Assembly: GCA_900538305.1 (NCBI GenBank)
Contig: UPXY01000006.1
Location: forward strand, 11,440 to 75,439
Length of the DNA: 64,000 bases
Source of the DNA: an uncultured Collinsella sp.
GTDB lineage: Bacteria > Actinomycetota > Coriobacteriia > Coriobacteriales > Coriobacteriaceae
Direction of reading: 5' to 3'
Made by a program: the position numbers and the translations under genes. Below, in pieces: positions 1 through 9,340 of the stretch. Position 1 is the stretch's first letter. Each line of letters opens with the position of its first letter. A model generated the notes under the pieces. It did no database searches and was not told the origin of the DNA. It saw only the letters and a list, made by a program, of their open reading frames with translations.

Positions 1-17
1 AGCCCCGCTCGGGGGCT
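1..17 (-). terminator. Probable rpsO terminator (partial)
   Basis: A 6-bp GC stem (AGCCCC/GGGGCT on the minus strand, 5-nt loop) lies 14 nt downstream of the rpsO stop codon. The T-tract, if there is one, falls outside the window. Confidence 0.5.
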
Positions 18-31
18 CCTGCATGCACACC

Positions 32-310
32 TTACTGGATGTTGTCGCGGATGCCGAGCTTCGCGATGAGTTCACGGTACTCGACGATGTCGTTCTTCTT
101 GATGTAGGACAGAAGACGACGACGACGGCCGACGATCATGAGCAGGCCGCGGCGGGTGTGGAAGTCCTTCGGATGGGTCTTCATGTGCTCGGTGAGCTCG
201 CGGATGCGCTCCGTGGCGATGGCAACCTGAACCTTGGGGTTGCCGGTGTCCTGGGCGTTCTTGCCGAACTCAGCGGTGAGCTCCGCCTTGCGCTCCTTCG
301 ATACGGTCAT
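32..310 (-). CDS. rpsO: 30S ribosomal protein S15
   Basis: Small-subunit ribosomal protein S15, which binds the 16S rRNA central domain early in 30S assembly. The 92-residue product has the family sequence throughout, including FHTRRGLLMIVGRRRRLLSYIKK near the middle in pieces such as GLLMIVGRRRRLL, and the usual length (about 89). The ATG at 310 is chosen because the minus strand carries AGAAAGGTG just upstream; a longer open frame extends to 430 without support. The gene stands alone downstream of recO instead of in the infB-ribF block where it often sits. Confidence 0.97.
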   Translation of the reverse strand: MTVSKERKAELTAEFGKNAQDTGNPKVQVAIATERIRELTEHMKTHPKDFHTRRGLLMIVGRRRRLLSYIKKNDIVEYRELIAKLGIRDNIQ

Positions 311-392
311 GGTTTCACCTTTCTCTCGATTCGCCAAGGGCTGGGTAGGTCGTCGGTGATTCGACCAACCAAGTCCAAGGCACGACTGCGCT

Positions 393-400
393 ATGTTACC
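393..400 (-). promoter_or_regulatory. Putative rpsO promoter, extended -10
   Basis: The minus strand has TGG immediately followed by TAACAT, an extended -10 element. A TTGCGA lies 19 bp upstream and could be a weak -35. It would give a leader of about 75 nt before rpsO, in a 183-nt gap that otherwise holds nothing recognisable. This is a motif call only. Confidence 0.4.
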
Positions 401-493
401 ACACCCCGTCCCCGTCCTCGCAACCTGCACAAACCCAAAACGAGAATTTCAGCACGAGGTTCTTACCACATCTTTCTGCCACCGACTCGATCA

Positions 494-1252
494 TCAGACG
501 CCGAGGAGGAACTCGAGGGCGCGAAGGCGCACGTCAAGATGGGTCGCCGCCCAGGCATGGGAAAACGCGAGAAGCAACGCCGCGGTGGGAGCGTCGACGC
601 TTGCGCCGGCAAGGTCATCGAAGCGCAGCGACATGAGAGCGCGGAACCATCCGACAAGCGTTGCGTCGACCTCCTCGGCACCGGCGACGCTCGAGGCACA
701 CGAAGCGCAGACAAGACCGCCTGCCGTCGCGGAGAAATACGAGACGTCGGCATCGCCACAAAGCACGCAGGCTGAGAAATCCGGATAGTATCCCAGATGG
801 GCGAGCAGCTTGAACACATAGGCAGCAACGACGAGATCGAGATGCGCGCTATCCAAGACCCCTGCCGATCCGCCGAGCACCGCGAGGACACGCTCGGTGA
901 TGGGAAACACGAACGGATCTTTCGCATCCTCGAAGCAGCACGCCCGCGCGACGTCCACGATCGCAGCGCCGGCGGAAAGCACATCGAGCTCGGGAGCGGC
1001 ACCGAACGGGGCGGAAACGAGCGTGGCCTCGGCGACGACATCGAGCGAACGGCCGCGGGCGATGAGCATGTCCACCGTACAGCCAACCTCGCAACGGGCC
1101 GCGAGCCGGCTCCCGGGTTTGCGCGCCCCCTTCCCCACGGCGCGGATCTGCCGCCCATCGTGCGCGAGCAGCGTGTAGATGAGGTCAGTCTCGCGCAGCT
1201 TGGTCTTATCGAGCACGAGCACCCGCTCGCGGTATGTCCTTTCCACCGCCAT
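494..1252 (-). CDS. recO: DNA repair protein RecO
   Basis: RecO loads RecA onto SSB-coated single-stranded DNA in the RecFOR recombination pathway. The 252-residue product has the N-terminal OB-fold segment (YRERVLVLDKTKLRETDLIY), the helical middle and a zinc-site arrangement of two CxxC pairs (C162/C165 and C182/C185). The start at 1252 (MAVERTY) matches RecO N termini; the frame is open to 1399 but overlaps era there. It follows era with an 19-nt gap, the order found in many Gram-positives. Confidence 0.93.
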   Translation of the reverse strand: MAVERTYRERVLVLDKTKLRETDLIYTLLAHDGRQIRAVGKGARKPGSRLAARCEVGCTVDMLIARGRSLDVVAEATLVSAPFGAAPELDVLSAGAAIVDVARACCFEDAKDPFVFPITERVLAVLGGSAGVLDSAHLDLVVAAYVFKLLAHLGYYPDFSACVLCGDADVSYFSATAGGLVCASCASSVAGAEEVDATLVGWFRALMSLRFDDLAGASVDAPTAALLLAFSHAWAATHLDVRLRALEFLLGV

Positions 1253-1271
1253 AGCGCACCGCGCCGTCTGG

Positions 1272-2267
1272 CTATTCGTCCGCCGCGTAGCCCAGGCGGC
1301 GAATCTCGCGCACATCCTCGCGCCACCGACTCTTAACACGCACGTCGAGCTCGAGGAAGACCTTGCAACCGAAGATGCGTTCCAGGTCACGCCGGGCATC
1401 GATGCCCACGTGCTTCAGCATCTCGCCGCGCTTGCCGATGATAATGCCCTTCTGACCGTCGCGCTCCACGTAGATCGTGGCGTGCACGATGAGCGTGCCG
1501 CGACGGCGCTCGATGGAATCGCACATGACGCCGATGGAGTGGGGCACCTCCTCACGCGTGCGCAGCAGGAGCTTCTCGCGAACGAACTCCGAAACGATCA
1601 TCTCGTCGGACGCATCGGTGTCCACGCCCTCGGGGAACCACATCGGCCCTTCGGGAAGATAGCTCGACACGAGGGCGATGAAGGAATCGACGTTGAAGTT
1701 CTCCGTTGCGGAAAGCACGATCTCGTCGTCGAACTCGCAAAGCTCGCGCGCGGCAGCAATCTGCTTCATTACGTTTTCCGGCGAGGCAAGATCGGCCTTG
1801 GTGAGCACGAGCATGCGCTTGGTGGGCGCCTTTGCCACACGCTCTGCCACCCATGCGTCGCCGCGGCCGATGGGCTTCGAGGCATCGATGAGGAAGCACA
1901 GGACATCGACGTCCTTGAACTCCGCAAGCGCGCTCTTGTTAAGCTCGCTGCCGAGCGAATCCTGGGGCTTATGCAAGCCGGGCGTATCGACGAAAACGAT
2001 CTGGGCATCATCGGTGCGCACGACGCCGAGCATGCGCCGGCGCGTGGTCTGCGCGACCGGCGAGGTGATTGCCATCTTGCGCCCCATGCAGGCGTTCATG
2101 AGCGTCGACTTTCCCGCGTTCGGGCGGCCGACAAGCGCGACGAACCCGCTTCTGAAGCCCGGGCATGCCGCAGGGGCGATCCCGCCGCATCCATCTTCCT
2201 CAACGAGGTTATCGAGTTCTTCATCGCTCATATCGGCGAAGGGGTCGAACTCCTCGACCTGGGTCAT
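1272..2267 (-). CDS. era: GTPase Era
   Basis: Essential GTPase that binds the 3' end of 16S rRNA and checks 30S maturation. The 331-residue product has G1 GRPNAGKS (47-54), G3 DTPG (94-97), G4 TKAD (156-159) and a C-terminal KH domain ending RRLGYAADE. An acidic extension of about 38 residues (EEFDPFADMSDEELDNLVEE) precedes the usual Era start. ATG at 2267 is preceded by GGAAAGGA, so the extension is probably translated. It lies between dgkA and recO. Confidence 0.95.
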   Translation of the reverse strand: MTQVEEFDPFADMSDEELDNLVEEDGCGGIAPAACPGFRSGFVALVGRPNAGKSTLMNACMGRKMAITSPVAQTTRRRMLGVVRTDDAQIVFVDTPGLHKPQDSLGSELNKSALAEFKDVDVLCFLIDASKPIGRGDAWVAERVAKAPTKRMLVLTKADLASPENVMKQIAAARELCEFDDEIVLSATENFNVDSFIALVSSYLPEGPMWFPEGVDTDASDEMIVSEFVREKLLLRTREEVPHSIGVMCDSIERRRGTLIVHATIYVERDGQKGIIIGKRGEMLKHVGIDARRDLERIFGCKVFLELDVRVKSRWREDVREIRRLGYAADE

Positions 2268-2351
2268 ATTCGATCCTTTCCGACAGGGACGTCGCCCTGA
2301 AATCTTGTCGTTCGCATCTGAAAAAGCGCTAGTCGCAATAGTCACCTCTTG

Positions 2352-2729
2352 TCACATGAGGGCGAGGGCGCGGGCGAACACGATAACTCCCACGATCGCA
2401 GCGGTGATGGAGAGCGTGAAGACGCTTGCAGCCGCGATGTCCTTAGCGCGCTTCGCGAGTGGATGCAGCTCCTGCGTGGCGAGATCCACGATCGCCTCGA
2501 TGGAGGTGTTCACGAGCTCGGCGAACAGCACGAGCCCGATGCAGAGAGCGACGAGCACCCAGGAAAGGGCGTCGATCTTGAGGACGAGCCCCGCGATGAC
2601 CGCGAGCATGCCCACGCACAGCTGCACCTTGATGTTGCGCTCTGTCACCACCGCGGTGCGGAACCCTTCGAAGGCGTAGCCGAACGAGCGCAGAAACGTC
2701 GGGTGGTCGCGATTCGAACCGGGAATCAT
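2352..2729 (-). CDS. dgkA: Diacylglycerol/undecaprenol kinase (DgkA family)
   Basis: Small integral-membrane lipid kinase; Gram-positive members phosphorylate undecaprenol to feed the cell-wall carrier pool. The 125-residue product has three membrane segments and the signature ELVNTSIEAIVDL. A GTG at 2735 overlaps the ybeY stop, but the Shine-Dalgarno stretch GGGGGAG abuts it directly, whereas the ATG at 2729 sits 5 nt downstream of it, so 2729 is preferred. Followed by era after an 84-nt gap. Confidence 0.9.
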   Translation of the reverse strand: MIPGSNRDHPTFLRSFGYAFEGFRTAVVTERNIKVQLCVGMLAVIAGLVLKIDALSWVLVALCIGLVLFAELVNTSIEAIVDLATQELHPLAKRAKDIAAASVFTLSITAAIVGVIVFARALALM

Positions 2730-2731
2730 CG

Positions 2732-3274
2732 TCACTCCCCCTTCTCGTCTTCATGATGCCGCGTCACCGGCCCGATGCGCACCGTCGCGGGATCTTCCCC
2801 CCGTCGCGACGCGAGCGCGCGCAGCACGATGAGCTCGCACTCCTCCATGGCGATCGCATCGTCCTCGTTCATATGGTCGTATCCCAAAAGATGCAGCATG
2901 CCGTGGACAAGCATGAGGCGGCATTCCTCGACGGGCGTCGTACCGAAGGAGGGCGCCTGGGCCGCGATGACCTGAGGGGCAAGCGCGATGTCTCCAAGCT
3001 CGACGGGATCCTCCTTAGTATCGAGAGCATGCGCGAGCACTTCTTCAGGGCACGCCCCATCGAGCAACGGAAAGGACAGCACGTCGGTGGGAGCGTCGAT
3101 GCCACGCCATGCATGGTTGAGCTCGCGCATCTCGTCATCATCAACATACGCGACGGACACGACGGCATCCGCATCCAACCCAGCCGTGCGCAGCACCTCA
3201 TCGAGGGCAGCCTCGAACTCCTCCTCGGCAACAAGGAGCGGCAGCTCCGCATCGTTCGACAGCAGAACGCTCAT
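2732..3274 (-). CDS. ybeY: Endoribonuclease YbeY (rRNA maturation factor)
   Basis: Zinc-dependent RNase involved in 16S rRNA 3' end maturation and ribosome quality control. The 180-residue product has the metal-binding motif HGMLHLLGYDH with H124, H128 and H134. The start overlaps the phoH stop by 4 nt, indicating translational coupling. The C-terminal tail of about 35 residues after the histidine motif is charged and probably flexible. Confidence 0.95.
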   Translation of the reverse strand: MSVLLSNDAELPLLVAEEEFEAALDEVLRTAGLDADAVVSVAYVDDDEMRELNHAWRGIDAPTDVLSFPLLDGACPEEVLAHALDTKEDPVELGDIALAPQVIAAQAPSFGTTPVEECRLMLVHGMLHLLGYDHMNEDDAIAMEECELIVLRALASRRGEDPATVRIGPVTRHHEDEKGE

Positions 3275-4275
3275 TTCGTCGCCCCCTTGCCCTTCTTTCG
3301 CCCAGCGGCGACGTGCGCTTCCTCATGCGTCCGATCGAACGCGTCGTATGCCTCGACGATGCGCCCGACAAGCGAATGGCGCACCACATCGGAGCGATCG
3401 AGATGGATGAAGGCGATATCTTCGACTCCCGCAAGAATCTCCTCGATCTCGGTGAGGCCACCGCGCCTGCCCATAAGATCGCGCTGCGTGGTGTCGCCCG
3501 TGATGATGAATTTAGAATTGAATCCCAGACGCGTGAGGAACATCTTCATCTGCTCGGGCGTGGTGTTCTGGGCTTCGTCTAAGATCACGAATGCATCGTT
3601 GAGCGTCCTGCCACGCATGTAGGCGAGCGGAGCGATCTCGATGACACCCTGCTCGATGAGCTCGCCGCCGCGCTCCATGTCCGTCATATCGAAAAGCGCA
3701 TCGAACAGCGGTCGCACGTAGGGATCGATCTTCTCCTGAAGCGTTCCGGGCAGATATCCCAGGCTCTCGCCCGCCTCCACGACAGGGCGCGTAAGCACCA
3801 CGCGGCCGACCTCGTGACGCTTGAGAGCGGCGACCGCCATCGCCATGGCGAGATACGTCTTGCCCGTACCGGCAGGCCCCAGGCAAAACGTCACCGTATG
3901 CTGACGGATTGCGTCGATATAGCGCTTCTGACCCACGGTTTTCGGACGGATCGCCTTGCCACGGTACGTGAGCAGGATATCGTCTCTAAAACCGGAGATG
4001 TCCATCACGCTTTCCCTGAGCGTTTGCAGGGCGCGGATGACCTCGGCCTCCGTGGGCGTGTCGCCCGCACGCGCCTCCTTGATGAGGTAGGTGAAGAGCC
4101 TGGTGAGAATCTCAACCTCCTCCGCAGAGCCCGAAACGGAAAGCGTCCGCCCACGCGAGGCGATCGCCGCGCCGGTACGCTCCTCGATAGCGCGCAGCAG
4201 CATGTCACCGGAACCGAGGACGCGGACCGCGTCGACGTCATCGGGTATGGTCAGTTTCACCGTCGCGGTATCCAT
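3271..4275 (-). CDS. phoH: PhoH-like ATPase
   Basis: ATPase of the PhoH family, proposed to act in RNA metabolism and almost always next to ybeY. The 334-residue product has an N-terminal KH-like region (about 1-60), Walker A GPAGTGKT (133-140) and Walker B FVILDEAQN. The ATG at 4275 shares its first base with the mtaB stop (TGATG), which fixes the start although the frame is open further upstream. Confidence 0.94.
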   Translation of the reverse strand: MDTATVKLTIPDDVDAVRVLGSGDMLLRAIEERTGAAIASRGRTLSVSGSAEEVEILTRLFTYLIKEARAGDTPTEAEVIRALQTLRESVMDISGFRDDILLTYRGKAIRPKTVGQKRYIDAIRQHTVTFCLGPAGTGKTYLAMAMAVAALKRHEVGRVVLTRPVVEAGESLGYLPGTLQEKIDPYVRPLFDALFDMTDMERGGELIEQGVIEIAPLAYMRGRTLNDAFVILDEAQNTTPEQMKMFLTRLGFNSKFIITGDTTQRDLMGRRGGLTEIEEILAGVEDIAFIHLDRSDVVRHSLVGRIVEAYDAFDRTHEEAHVAAGRKKGKGATK

Positions 4276-5618
4276 CAGCCCTCCAAGCACCTCGAGCCGC
4301 ACGTTGCAGCCGCTTCGCATGCCTTTCCGCAGTCGCTGGCGCGCATGACCTGGGCGCGAACAAGACCAGATGCGCCTACATCCATGATAGCAACGTCCAC
4401 GATCGCAGGCGCAGCGATGCCCGCCTCTTCGAGACCCGAAACCTCGACGCGATGGAAGGACGCGAGCGTGCCGCGGCATCCCTCTTCGATGACAGCGCGT
4501 TCCACCGTCCCGATCCTTGCCTCGGCGTCCTGCCGGGCGAGACGCGCGGCGAGCTCTCGCGCTCGATGTGAACGCGCCGCCATGACCTCGGGCGGCACCT
4601 GATGGGGCATGCTCGCTGCCGGTGTGCCGGGACGCGCGCTATAGCGGAACACATGCATGCGCGAGAACCCTACGCGCTCGCAAAGGGCGAGCGACTCCTC
4701 GAACTCCTCATCGGTCTCTCCGGGGAAGCCGACAATGAGGTCGCAGGATAGCGAGGCGCTCGGCAGCGCAGCCCGGATACGGCGGCAAAGGCCTTCGAAC
4801 TCCGCAGCGGTATAGGGACGTCCCATGCGCTCGAGCGTGCGCGTGCAGCCAGACTGCACGGGAAGATGGAAGAACGGGGCGACGCGCCCTCCAGACGCGG
4901 CGACGCATGCGATGAGCCGATCGCTCACGTCCATGGGCTCGATGGAGGAAAGCCTGATATGCGGCACCGTAGTCTCGCGAAGGATGGTATCGACGAGCTC
5001 ATCGATCTCGACATGCGCGTCGCAAGGCCCCTCTCCGTCGTATGCCCCGAGGTTGACACCGGTGAGCACGACCTCGGGCAAGCCCTCGTCGAGCGCGGCG
5101 CGCACCTCCTCGAGGACAGCCTCGACAGGAACGGAGCGCTCCGGCCCGCGCGCCTTCCACACGATGCAGTACGTGCAGCGGTTGTTGCAGCCGTCTTGTA
5201 TCTTCACGCCCACGCGAGCGCGGCGTTGCAAGACCCCCGAACAGCTTCCTCGATACGCGGAAGGCGCCGAGGCGCTATATCCCAGCGCATCGAGAGAACG
5301 GGCGGCGACATCGACCTTAGAGGGAACGACGATAACGCGGTCGGAGAGCTCGCGCAGCGATTCGGGATGGAGCGCCGCAGCGCAACCCGTCGCGATCACG
5401 AGCGGCTCGCGCGCCTGCCCGAGCGCATGGCGCACGGCCTTTCTGGTCTTCGCTTCAGCCTCGCCGGTCACGGCGCAGGTGTTGATGACGATGAGCTCGG
5501 CTTCCTCAGGGTCGACGAGCAGCAGCCCTGCCGAAGCGAGTTCGCGCTCCATGCGGTCGGATTCAACGCGGTTGACCCGGCACCCGAGATTGATAACGGA
5601 AACGAACGGATTCGCCAC
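4275..5618 (-). CDS. mtaB: tRNA t6A37 methylthiotransferase MtaB
   Basis: Radical-SAM enzyme that converts t6A at position 37 of ANN-decoding tRNAs to ms2t6A. The 447-residue product has the UPF0004 cysteines C13, C48 and C79 for the auxiliary [4Fe-4S] cluster, the radical-SAM triad C144/C148/C151 (GCNNRCTYC) and a C-terminal TRAM-like end. GTG start at 5618 with GAGGA 6 nt upstream. Located 17 nt after dnaJ. Confidence 0.94.
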   Translation of the reverse strand: MANPFVSVINLGCRVNRVESDRMERELASAGLLLVDPEEAELIVINTCAVTGEAEAKTRKAVRHALGQAREPLVIATGCAAALHPESLRELSDRVIVVPSKVDVAARSLDALGYSASAPSAYRGSCSGVLQRRARVGVKIQDGCNNRCTYCIVWKARGPERSVPVEAVLEEVRAALDEGLPEVVLTGVNLGAYDGEGPCDAHVEIDELVDTILRETTVPHIRLSSIEPMDVSDRLIACVAASGGRVAPFFHLPVQSGCTRTLERMGRPYTAAEFEGLCRRIRAALPSASLSCDLIVGFPGETDEEFEESLALCERVGFSRMHVFRYSARPGTPAASMPHQVPPEVMAARSHRARELAARLARQDAEARIGTVERAVIEEGCRGTLASFHRVEVSGLEEAGIAAPAIVDVAIMDVGASGLVRAQVMRASDCGKACEAAATCGSRCLEG

Positions 5619-5635
5619 GGTGCGTCCTCACAAGC

Positions 5636-6775
5636 CTAATCGAGCATGTCGTCGATGGCGTCGCGGATGCGCTCGCCCACGCTGCGATGCGGCGCAACCT
5701 CGTCACCAACGACCTCGGCATAGCGTTCGAGGAGCTCGCGCGCCTCGCCGGAAAGCTTGCGCGGCACCTCTACGCGGACCTGCGCGATGGCGCGCCCGCG
5801 CGTCGTGCCGTCCATGCGCGGCATGCCGAACTCCTCGGTCGTAACCGTGTCACCGTACTGCGTGCCAGCGGGCACCTGGAACGTGATGGTCTCATCGGGC
5901 ATGATGCCGGGAACGCTCACCGTGCAGCCGAGCGCCGCCTGGGCGATCGAGACCGTGACAACGCACAGTAAATCGTCGCCCGCGCGCTCGAACCGATCGT
6001 GATCTTTGACGACGACCGTCACCAAGAGGTCGCCCGACGCCTCGCCGCGGAACCCCGCCTCGCCATAGCCGCGCACGCGCAGCTGCCGTCCGCTCGAGAT
6101 GCCAGCAGGCACCTCGATGTCGATCTTCTCGTGGGTCGGTGTGCGCCCCTGCCCGTCGCACATGTCGCAGGGGTGGTCGATGATGGTGCCCTCGCCGCCG
6201 CAGTCGGGACAGGGCGAGGTGGACTGCATCGCGCCGAAGATCGAGCGCTGCATGGTGGTGACATAACCCGATCCATGGCAGCGGGGACACTGCGTCTCCT
6301 CGGCACCCTCCGCGCGACCGGTGCCGCCGCAGTCCTCACAGGGCGCGAGGCGGTCGTAGCTCACGGTCTTCGTGCAACCGAGCGCGGCTTCCTCGAGGGT
6401 GACCGAGAGGGTGATGGCCATATCGCGACCGACGCGTCGCCGCGCCCGACCGCCCTGGGGCGAGCGGCCTCCTCCGAAGAACGACGAAAAGATATCATCC
6501 ACGCCCATGCCGCCGAAGATGTCGCTGAAATCGACGTACCCGGAACCACCAGGGCCGTCAGCCGAACCGAAGCGGTCGTAGTTCGCGCGCTTCTGCTCAT
6601 CCGAGAGCACCGAGTACGCCTCGTTTAGCTCCTTGAACTTCTCCTCGGCTTTCGGATCGTCCGAAACATCCGGATGCACCTTGCGCGCCTTCTTCAAGAA
6701 CGCGCGCTTGATGGTGCGCTGATCCGCGTCTCGCTCTACACCCAGGATATCGTAGTAATCTTTCGATCCCGGCAC
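5636..6775 (-). CDS. dnaJ: Chaperone protein DnaJ
   Basis: Hsp40 co-chaperone that delivers substrates to DnaK and stimulates its ATPase. The 379-residue product is a full type-I DnaJ: J domain with HPD (34-36), Gly/Phe-rich linker, four CxxCxGxG zinc repeats (starting CEDCGGTG) and the substrate-binding C-terminal domains. The start is a GTG at 6775; no ATG is available in the right place. No dnaK or grpE is nearby. A second J-protein gene lies directly upstream. Confidence 0.95.
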   Translation of the reverse strand: MPGSKDYYDILGVERDADQRTIKRAFLKKARKVHPDVSDDPKAEEKFKELNEAYSVLSDEQKRANYDRFGSADGPGGSGYVDFSDIFGGMGVDDIFSSFFGGGRSPQGGRARRRVGRDMAITLSVTLEEAALGCTKTVSYDRLAPCEDCGGTGRAEGAEETQCPRCHGSGYVTTMQRSIFGAMQSTSPCPDCGGEGTIIDHPCDMCDGQGRTPTHEKIDIEVPAGISSGRQLRVRGYGEAGFRGEASGDLLVTVVVKDHDRFERAGDDLLCVVTVSIAQAALGCTVSVPGIMPDETITFQVPAGTQYGDTVTTEEFGMPRMDGTTRGRAIAQVRVEVPRKLSGEARELLERYAEVVGDEVAPHRSVGERIRDAIDDMLD

Positions 6776-6874
6776 TTCCCTACCTTCTCCCCCATCAAGA
6801 CGTCAGCGCCAAACGCGACGCGTCCGGCGCTCTGTGTATAACCGCATGCAGTGCATGGCGTGACCGCCGACACG

Positions 6875-7996
6875 CTACCACAGGAACGGTCGATAGAAAT
6901 ACATACCGCGCGTACAGCTCGCAAACCACATGAGCAGCAGCACGTAGAACAACGAGTTCATGCATCCAGTCGCGAACTGCTGAAGCCCGCGCTTGAACCA
7001 GATGAACGAGCGATGCGACGGGACCTCCTTCAGCACCATGCCCGCACCGAAGCAGAACGGAATAAGGCAGAGCGCCGAAAAGAATGTGAAGGCACCGCCC
7101 ATGAGCGCGAGCAAAAGAAACGGCGCCGCCATACCCATGAGCTTGAAGCCATGAGCCGCCTTGCCTTCGAGCCGCTCGGCTGCGACACGGGCGCGCCCAA
7201 CGAGGTCTCCTGCCGCAGCACCGTTCGTCCCGGCATGACCCATACCCTTCACGCGAACCGTGGCGCCATCGTGCATGCCTGCGGGGAATTCGATGACCGT
7301 CTCGGCCATGACTTGGCGGCGCCCAGAGCCCCCGCACTCGGGACAGGGGTCGGAGATGACCCTGCCCGAGCCGTTGCACTCCGGACACACCATCTGGAAC
7401 ATGCCGCCGCCGAAGAGAAATGACATATCGACGTCCATGGTGCCCGTGCCACCGCACGAGGGACAGGCGTGGGCGTGCTCGGACGACACGGAACCGGAGC
7501 CATGGCAGTGGTCGCACGACTCATAGCGCCGGTACTTGATGCCCTTGCGCGCGCCGCTTTTCACCTGCTCGGGCGTGAGGTCAACATCGACGACGACATC
7601 CGCCCCCTCCTCGGGGTTGAACGCCTGCGACGTCCCTCGCCCACCGCGGCGAGGCTCCGACCACATGCCACCGAAGGGGAAGCCTCCGAAGCCGCCATAA
7701 TAGGATCCGCGTGCGCCGGCCGCGCCTGCATACGGGCTCTGCGCAGCCGAGCCGCCGTATCCGGCAAAGGGGTTTCCCGAGCGCATCGCGTCATAGCGGG
7801 CGCGCTTCTGCTCGTCCGATAAGACCGCATAGGCTTCCGAGACCTCTTTGAACTTCTCCTCGGCGTCGGGCTCCTTGTTGACATCAGGATGCAGCTTGCG
7901 CGCCTTCTGCTGAAACGCCTTCTGGATCTCGCGCTTGTCGGCATCTTTCGAGACGCCGAGGATCGCGTAGTAGTCTTTGTCGTTCATTCCTGCCAC
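6875..7996 (-). CDS. DnaJ-like protein with C-terminal membrane anchor
   Basis: A J-domain protein (373 residues) of unusual build. It has a normal J domain with HPD (36-38), a Gly-rich linker (72-120) and a complete zinc region with four CxxC pairs (C161/164, C178/181, C204/207, C218/221). The substrate-binding region stops after about residue 270 and is replaced by hydrophobic segments at about 285-322 and 346-360. The inferred role is recruiting DnaK to the membrane face. GTG at 7996 is favoured by AGGAGG 11 nt upstream; an ATG at 7987 is the alternative. The J and zinc domains are certain, the membrane anchor is predicted from composition. Confidence 0.85.
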   Translation of the reverse strand: MAGMNDKDYYAILGVSKDADKREIQKAFQQKARKLHPDVNKEPDAEEKFKEVSEAYAVLSDEQKRARYDAMRSGNPFAGYGGSAAQSPYAGAAGARGSYYGGFGGFPFGGMWSEPRRGGRGTSQAFNPEEGADVVVDVDLTPEQVKSGARKGIKYRRYESCDHCHGSGSVSSEHAHACPSCGGTGTMDVDMSFLFGGGMFQMVCPECNGSGRVISDPCPECGGSGRRQVMAETVIEFPAGMHDGATVRVKGMGHAGTNGAAAGDLVGRARVAAERLEGKAAHGFKLMGMAAPFLLLALMGGAFTFFSALCLIPFCFGAGMVLKEVPSHRSFIWFKRGLQQFATGCMNSLFYVLLLMWFASCTRGMYFYRPFLW

Positions 7997-8109
7997 GGTG
8001 GGGGCAACCTCCTGCTCGCTAACGTAAGCATAGCGTATTGTACCGAAATGCAGCGCTGCTCAAACACAGGATCGCAACTGAACGCAGCTTGCACAAGGAC
8101 AGATAGGTG

Positions 8110-9285
8110 CTAGCGAAGATCCCACATGATGCCGAAAAGCTCGTTACCCAGAAGCCATCCGTCCTCGGTGGGTACCAAAGCGCCCGTCGCCGCATCAAGG
8201 CGCGTGAGCCCCGATGTGGTCGCAGCGCGTATGCCAGCCTGGACACGCGCCGCACCGAGCGCGCGCTGCGCCCGATCGAGGAGCTCGGATGGAGCCCCCG
8301 CAGTCGTGCGCATCGCGAGCATGAGGTCTTCCGCTATAGCCTCCCGCTCCGAGAGGAATTCGAAGTCGAAGGAGCAAGCCGCATCGTCGCGCTGCACGAA
8401 GCGCACGCGAGCTGCACCGCCGCCCGCGAGCGTATCGCCGAACAGCGCGCTCAAACCGCAGAATTCCCCTGCCGTGAGCATACCGGCTGCTGAGCGGCCG
8501 ACTCCGAGGTAGCTTGTCCCCGTCCAGTACGCGATGTTGTGCCGGCACGCCTTCCCAGGCTTCGCGTAGCTCGCGACCTCATAGCGCGCATACCCGGAGG
8601 CCTCGAGCAGGTCGCGCGCTCGCACCATACATTCAGCCTGGAAATCCTCGTCGGGGGTGCATTCCTCCCCGCGCTCGATTCGGCGCGCGAGCGGCGTTCC
8701 CGCTTCGATGGCGAGCGGATAGACAGAGATATGACCGGGGGCGGCATCGATCGCCTCGCGCAACGTTTCCTCCCAGCTCTCCTCCGTTTGACGGGGAAGG
8801 CCGCACATGAGGTCGCATGAGACATCAAAGCCGTGCGCGCGGGCGCGCTCGACGGCAGCGCGGGCCGATCGCGCGTCGTGAAGCCGGCCTATGGCGCAAA
8901 GCTCCTCATCCTGGAAGCTCTGAACACCAAGCGAGATGCGCGTGACGCCCGAGACCGCGAGTCCCGCAGCGAGCGCTTCGGTGAACGATTCCGGGTTCGC
9001 CTCGCAGGTGAGCTCTTCGGGTGCGCACCATGCTCGGATGTGCCGCACGAGCTTAGGCAACCGGGGCCCGAGCACCGTCGGCGTGCCGCCACCGAGATAG
9101 GCTGTCCGCACGTTCTGAAGCGCGCCCGCGTCGCCAAGCGCGTCGATGCGCCGGAACAGCCCATCAAGGTAGCGCTCTGCGGCGGCATCGAGGGCGGAAC
9201 CGTCGAGCGCACGCGAATCGAAGTCGCAGTAGGCGCACTTCGCGTGGCAGAACGGGATATGGACGTAGAGCGCTTCTATCGCCAT
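8110..9285 (-). CDS. hemW: Radical SAM heme chaperone HemW
   Basis: HemN-like radical-SAM protein; HemW members are thought to carry heme to apoproteins rather than oxidise coproporphyrinogen. The 391-residue product starts MAIEALYVHIPFC and has the CxxxCxxC triad C13/C17/C20. GAGG lies 7 nt before the ATG at 9285. The position between dusB/lepA and dnaJ matches the lepA-hemW order of many Gram-positives. Confidence 0.92.
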   Translation of the reverse strand: MAIEALYVHIPFCHAKCAYCDFDSRALDGSALDAAAERYLDGLFRRIDALGDAGALQNVRTAYLGGGTPTVLGPRLPKLVRHIRAWCAPEELTCEANPESFTEALAAGLAVSGVTRISLGVQSFQDEELCAIGRLHDARSARAAVERARAHGFDVSCDLMCGLPRQTEESWEETLREAIDAAPGHISVYPLAIEAGTPLARRIERGEECTPDEDFQAECMVRARDLLEASGYARYEVASYAKPGKACRHNIAYWTGTSYLGVGRSAAGMLTAGEFCGLSALFGDTLAGGGAARVRFVQRDDAACSFDFEFLSEREAIAEDLMLAMRTTAGAPSELLDRAQRALGAARVQAGIRAATTSGLTRLDAATGALVPTEDGWLLGNELFGIMWDLR

Positions 9286-9340
9286 AGCCCAACCTCACGC
9301 GCCCGAGGCCAGAAAGAGACCGTCGCAACATGCCGGAGCC

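Noticed and set aside
2705..2730. GGTTCGAATC T-loop-like sequence, possible tRNA
   Set aside because: It lies in the dgkA coding start and has no cloverleaf around it.
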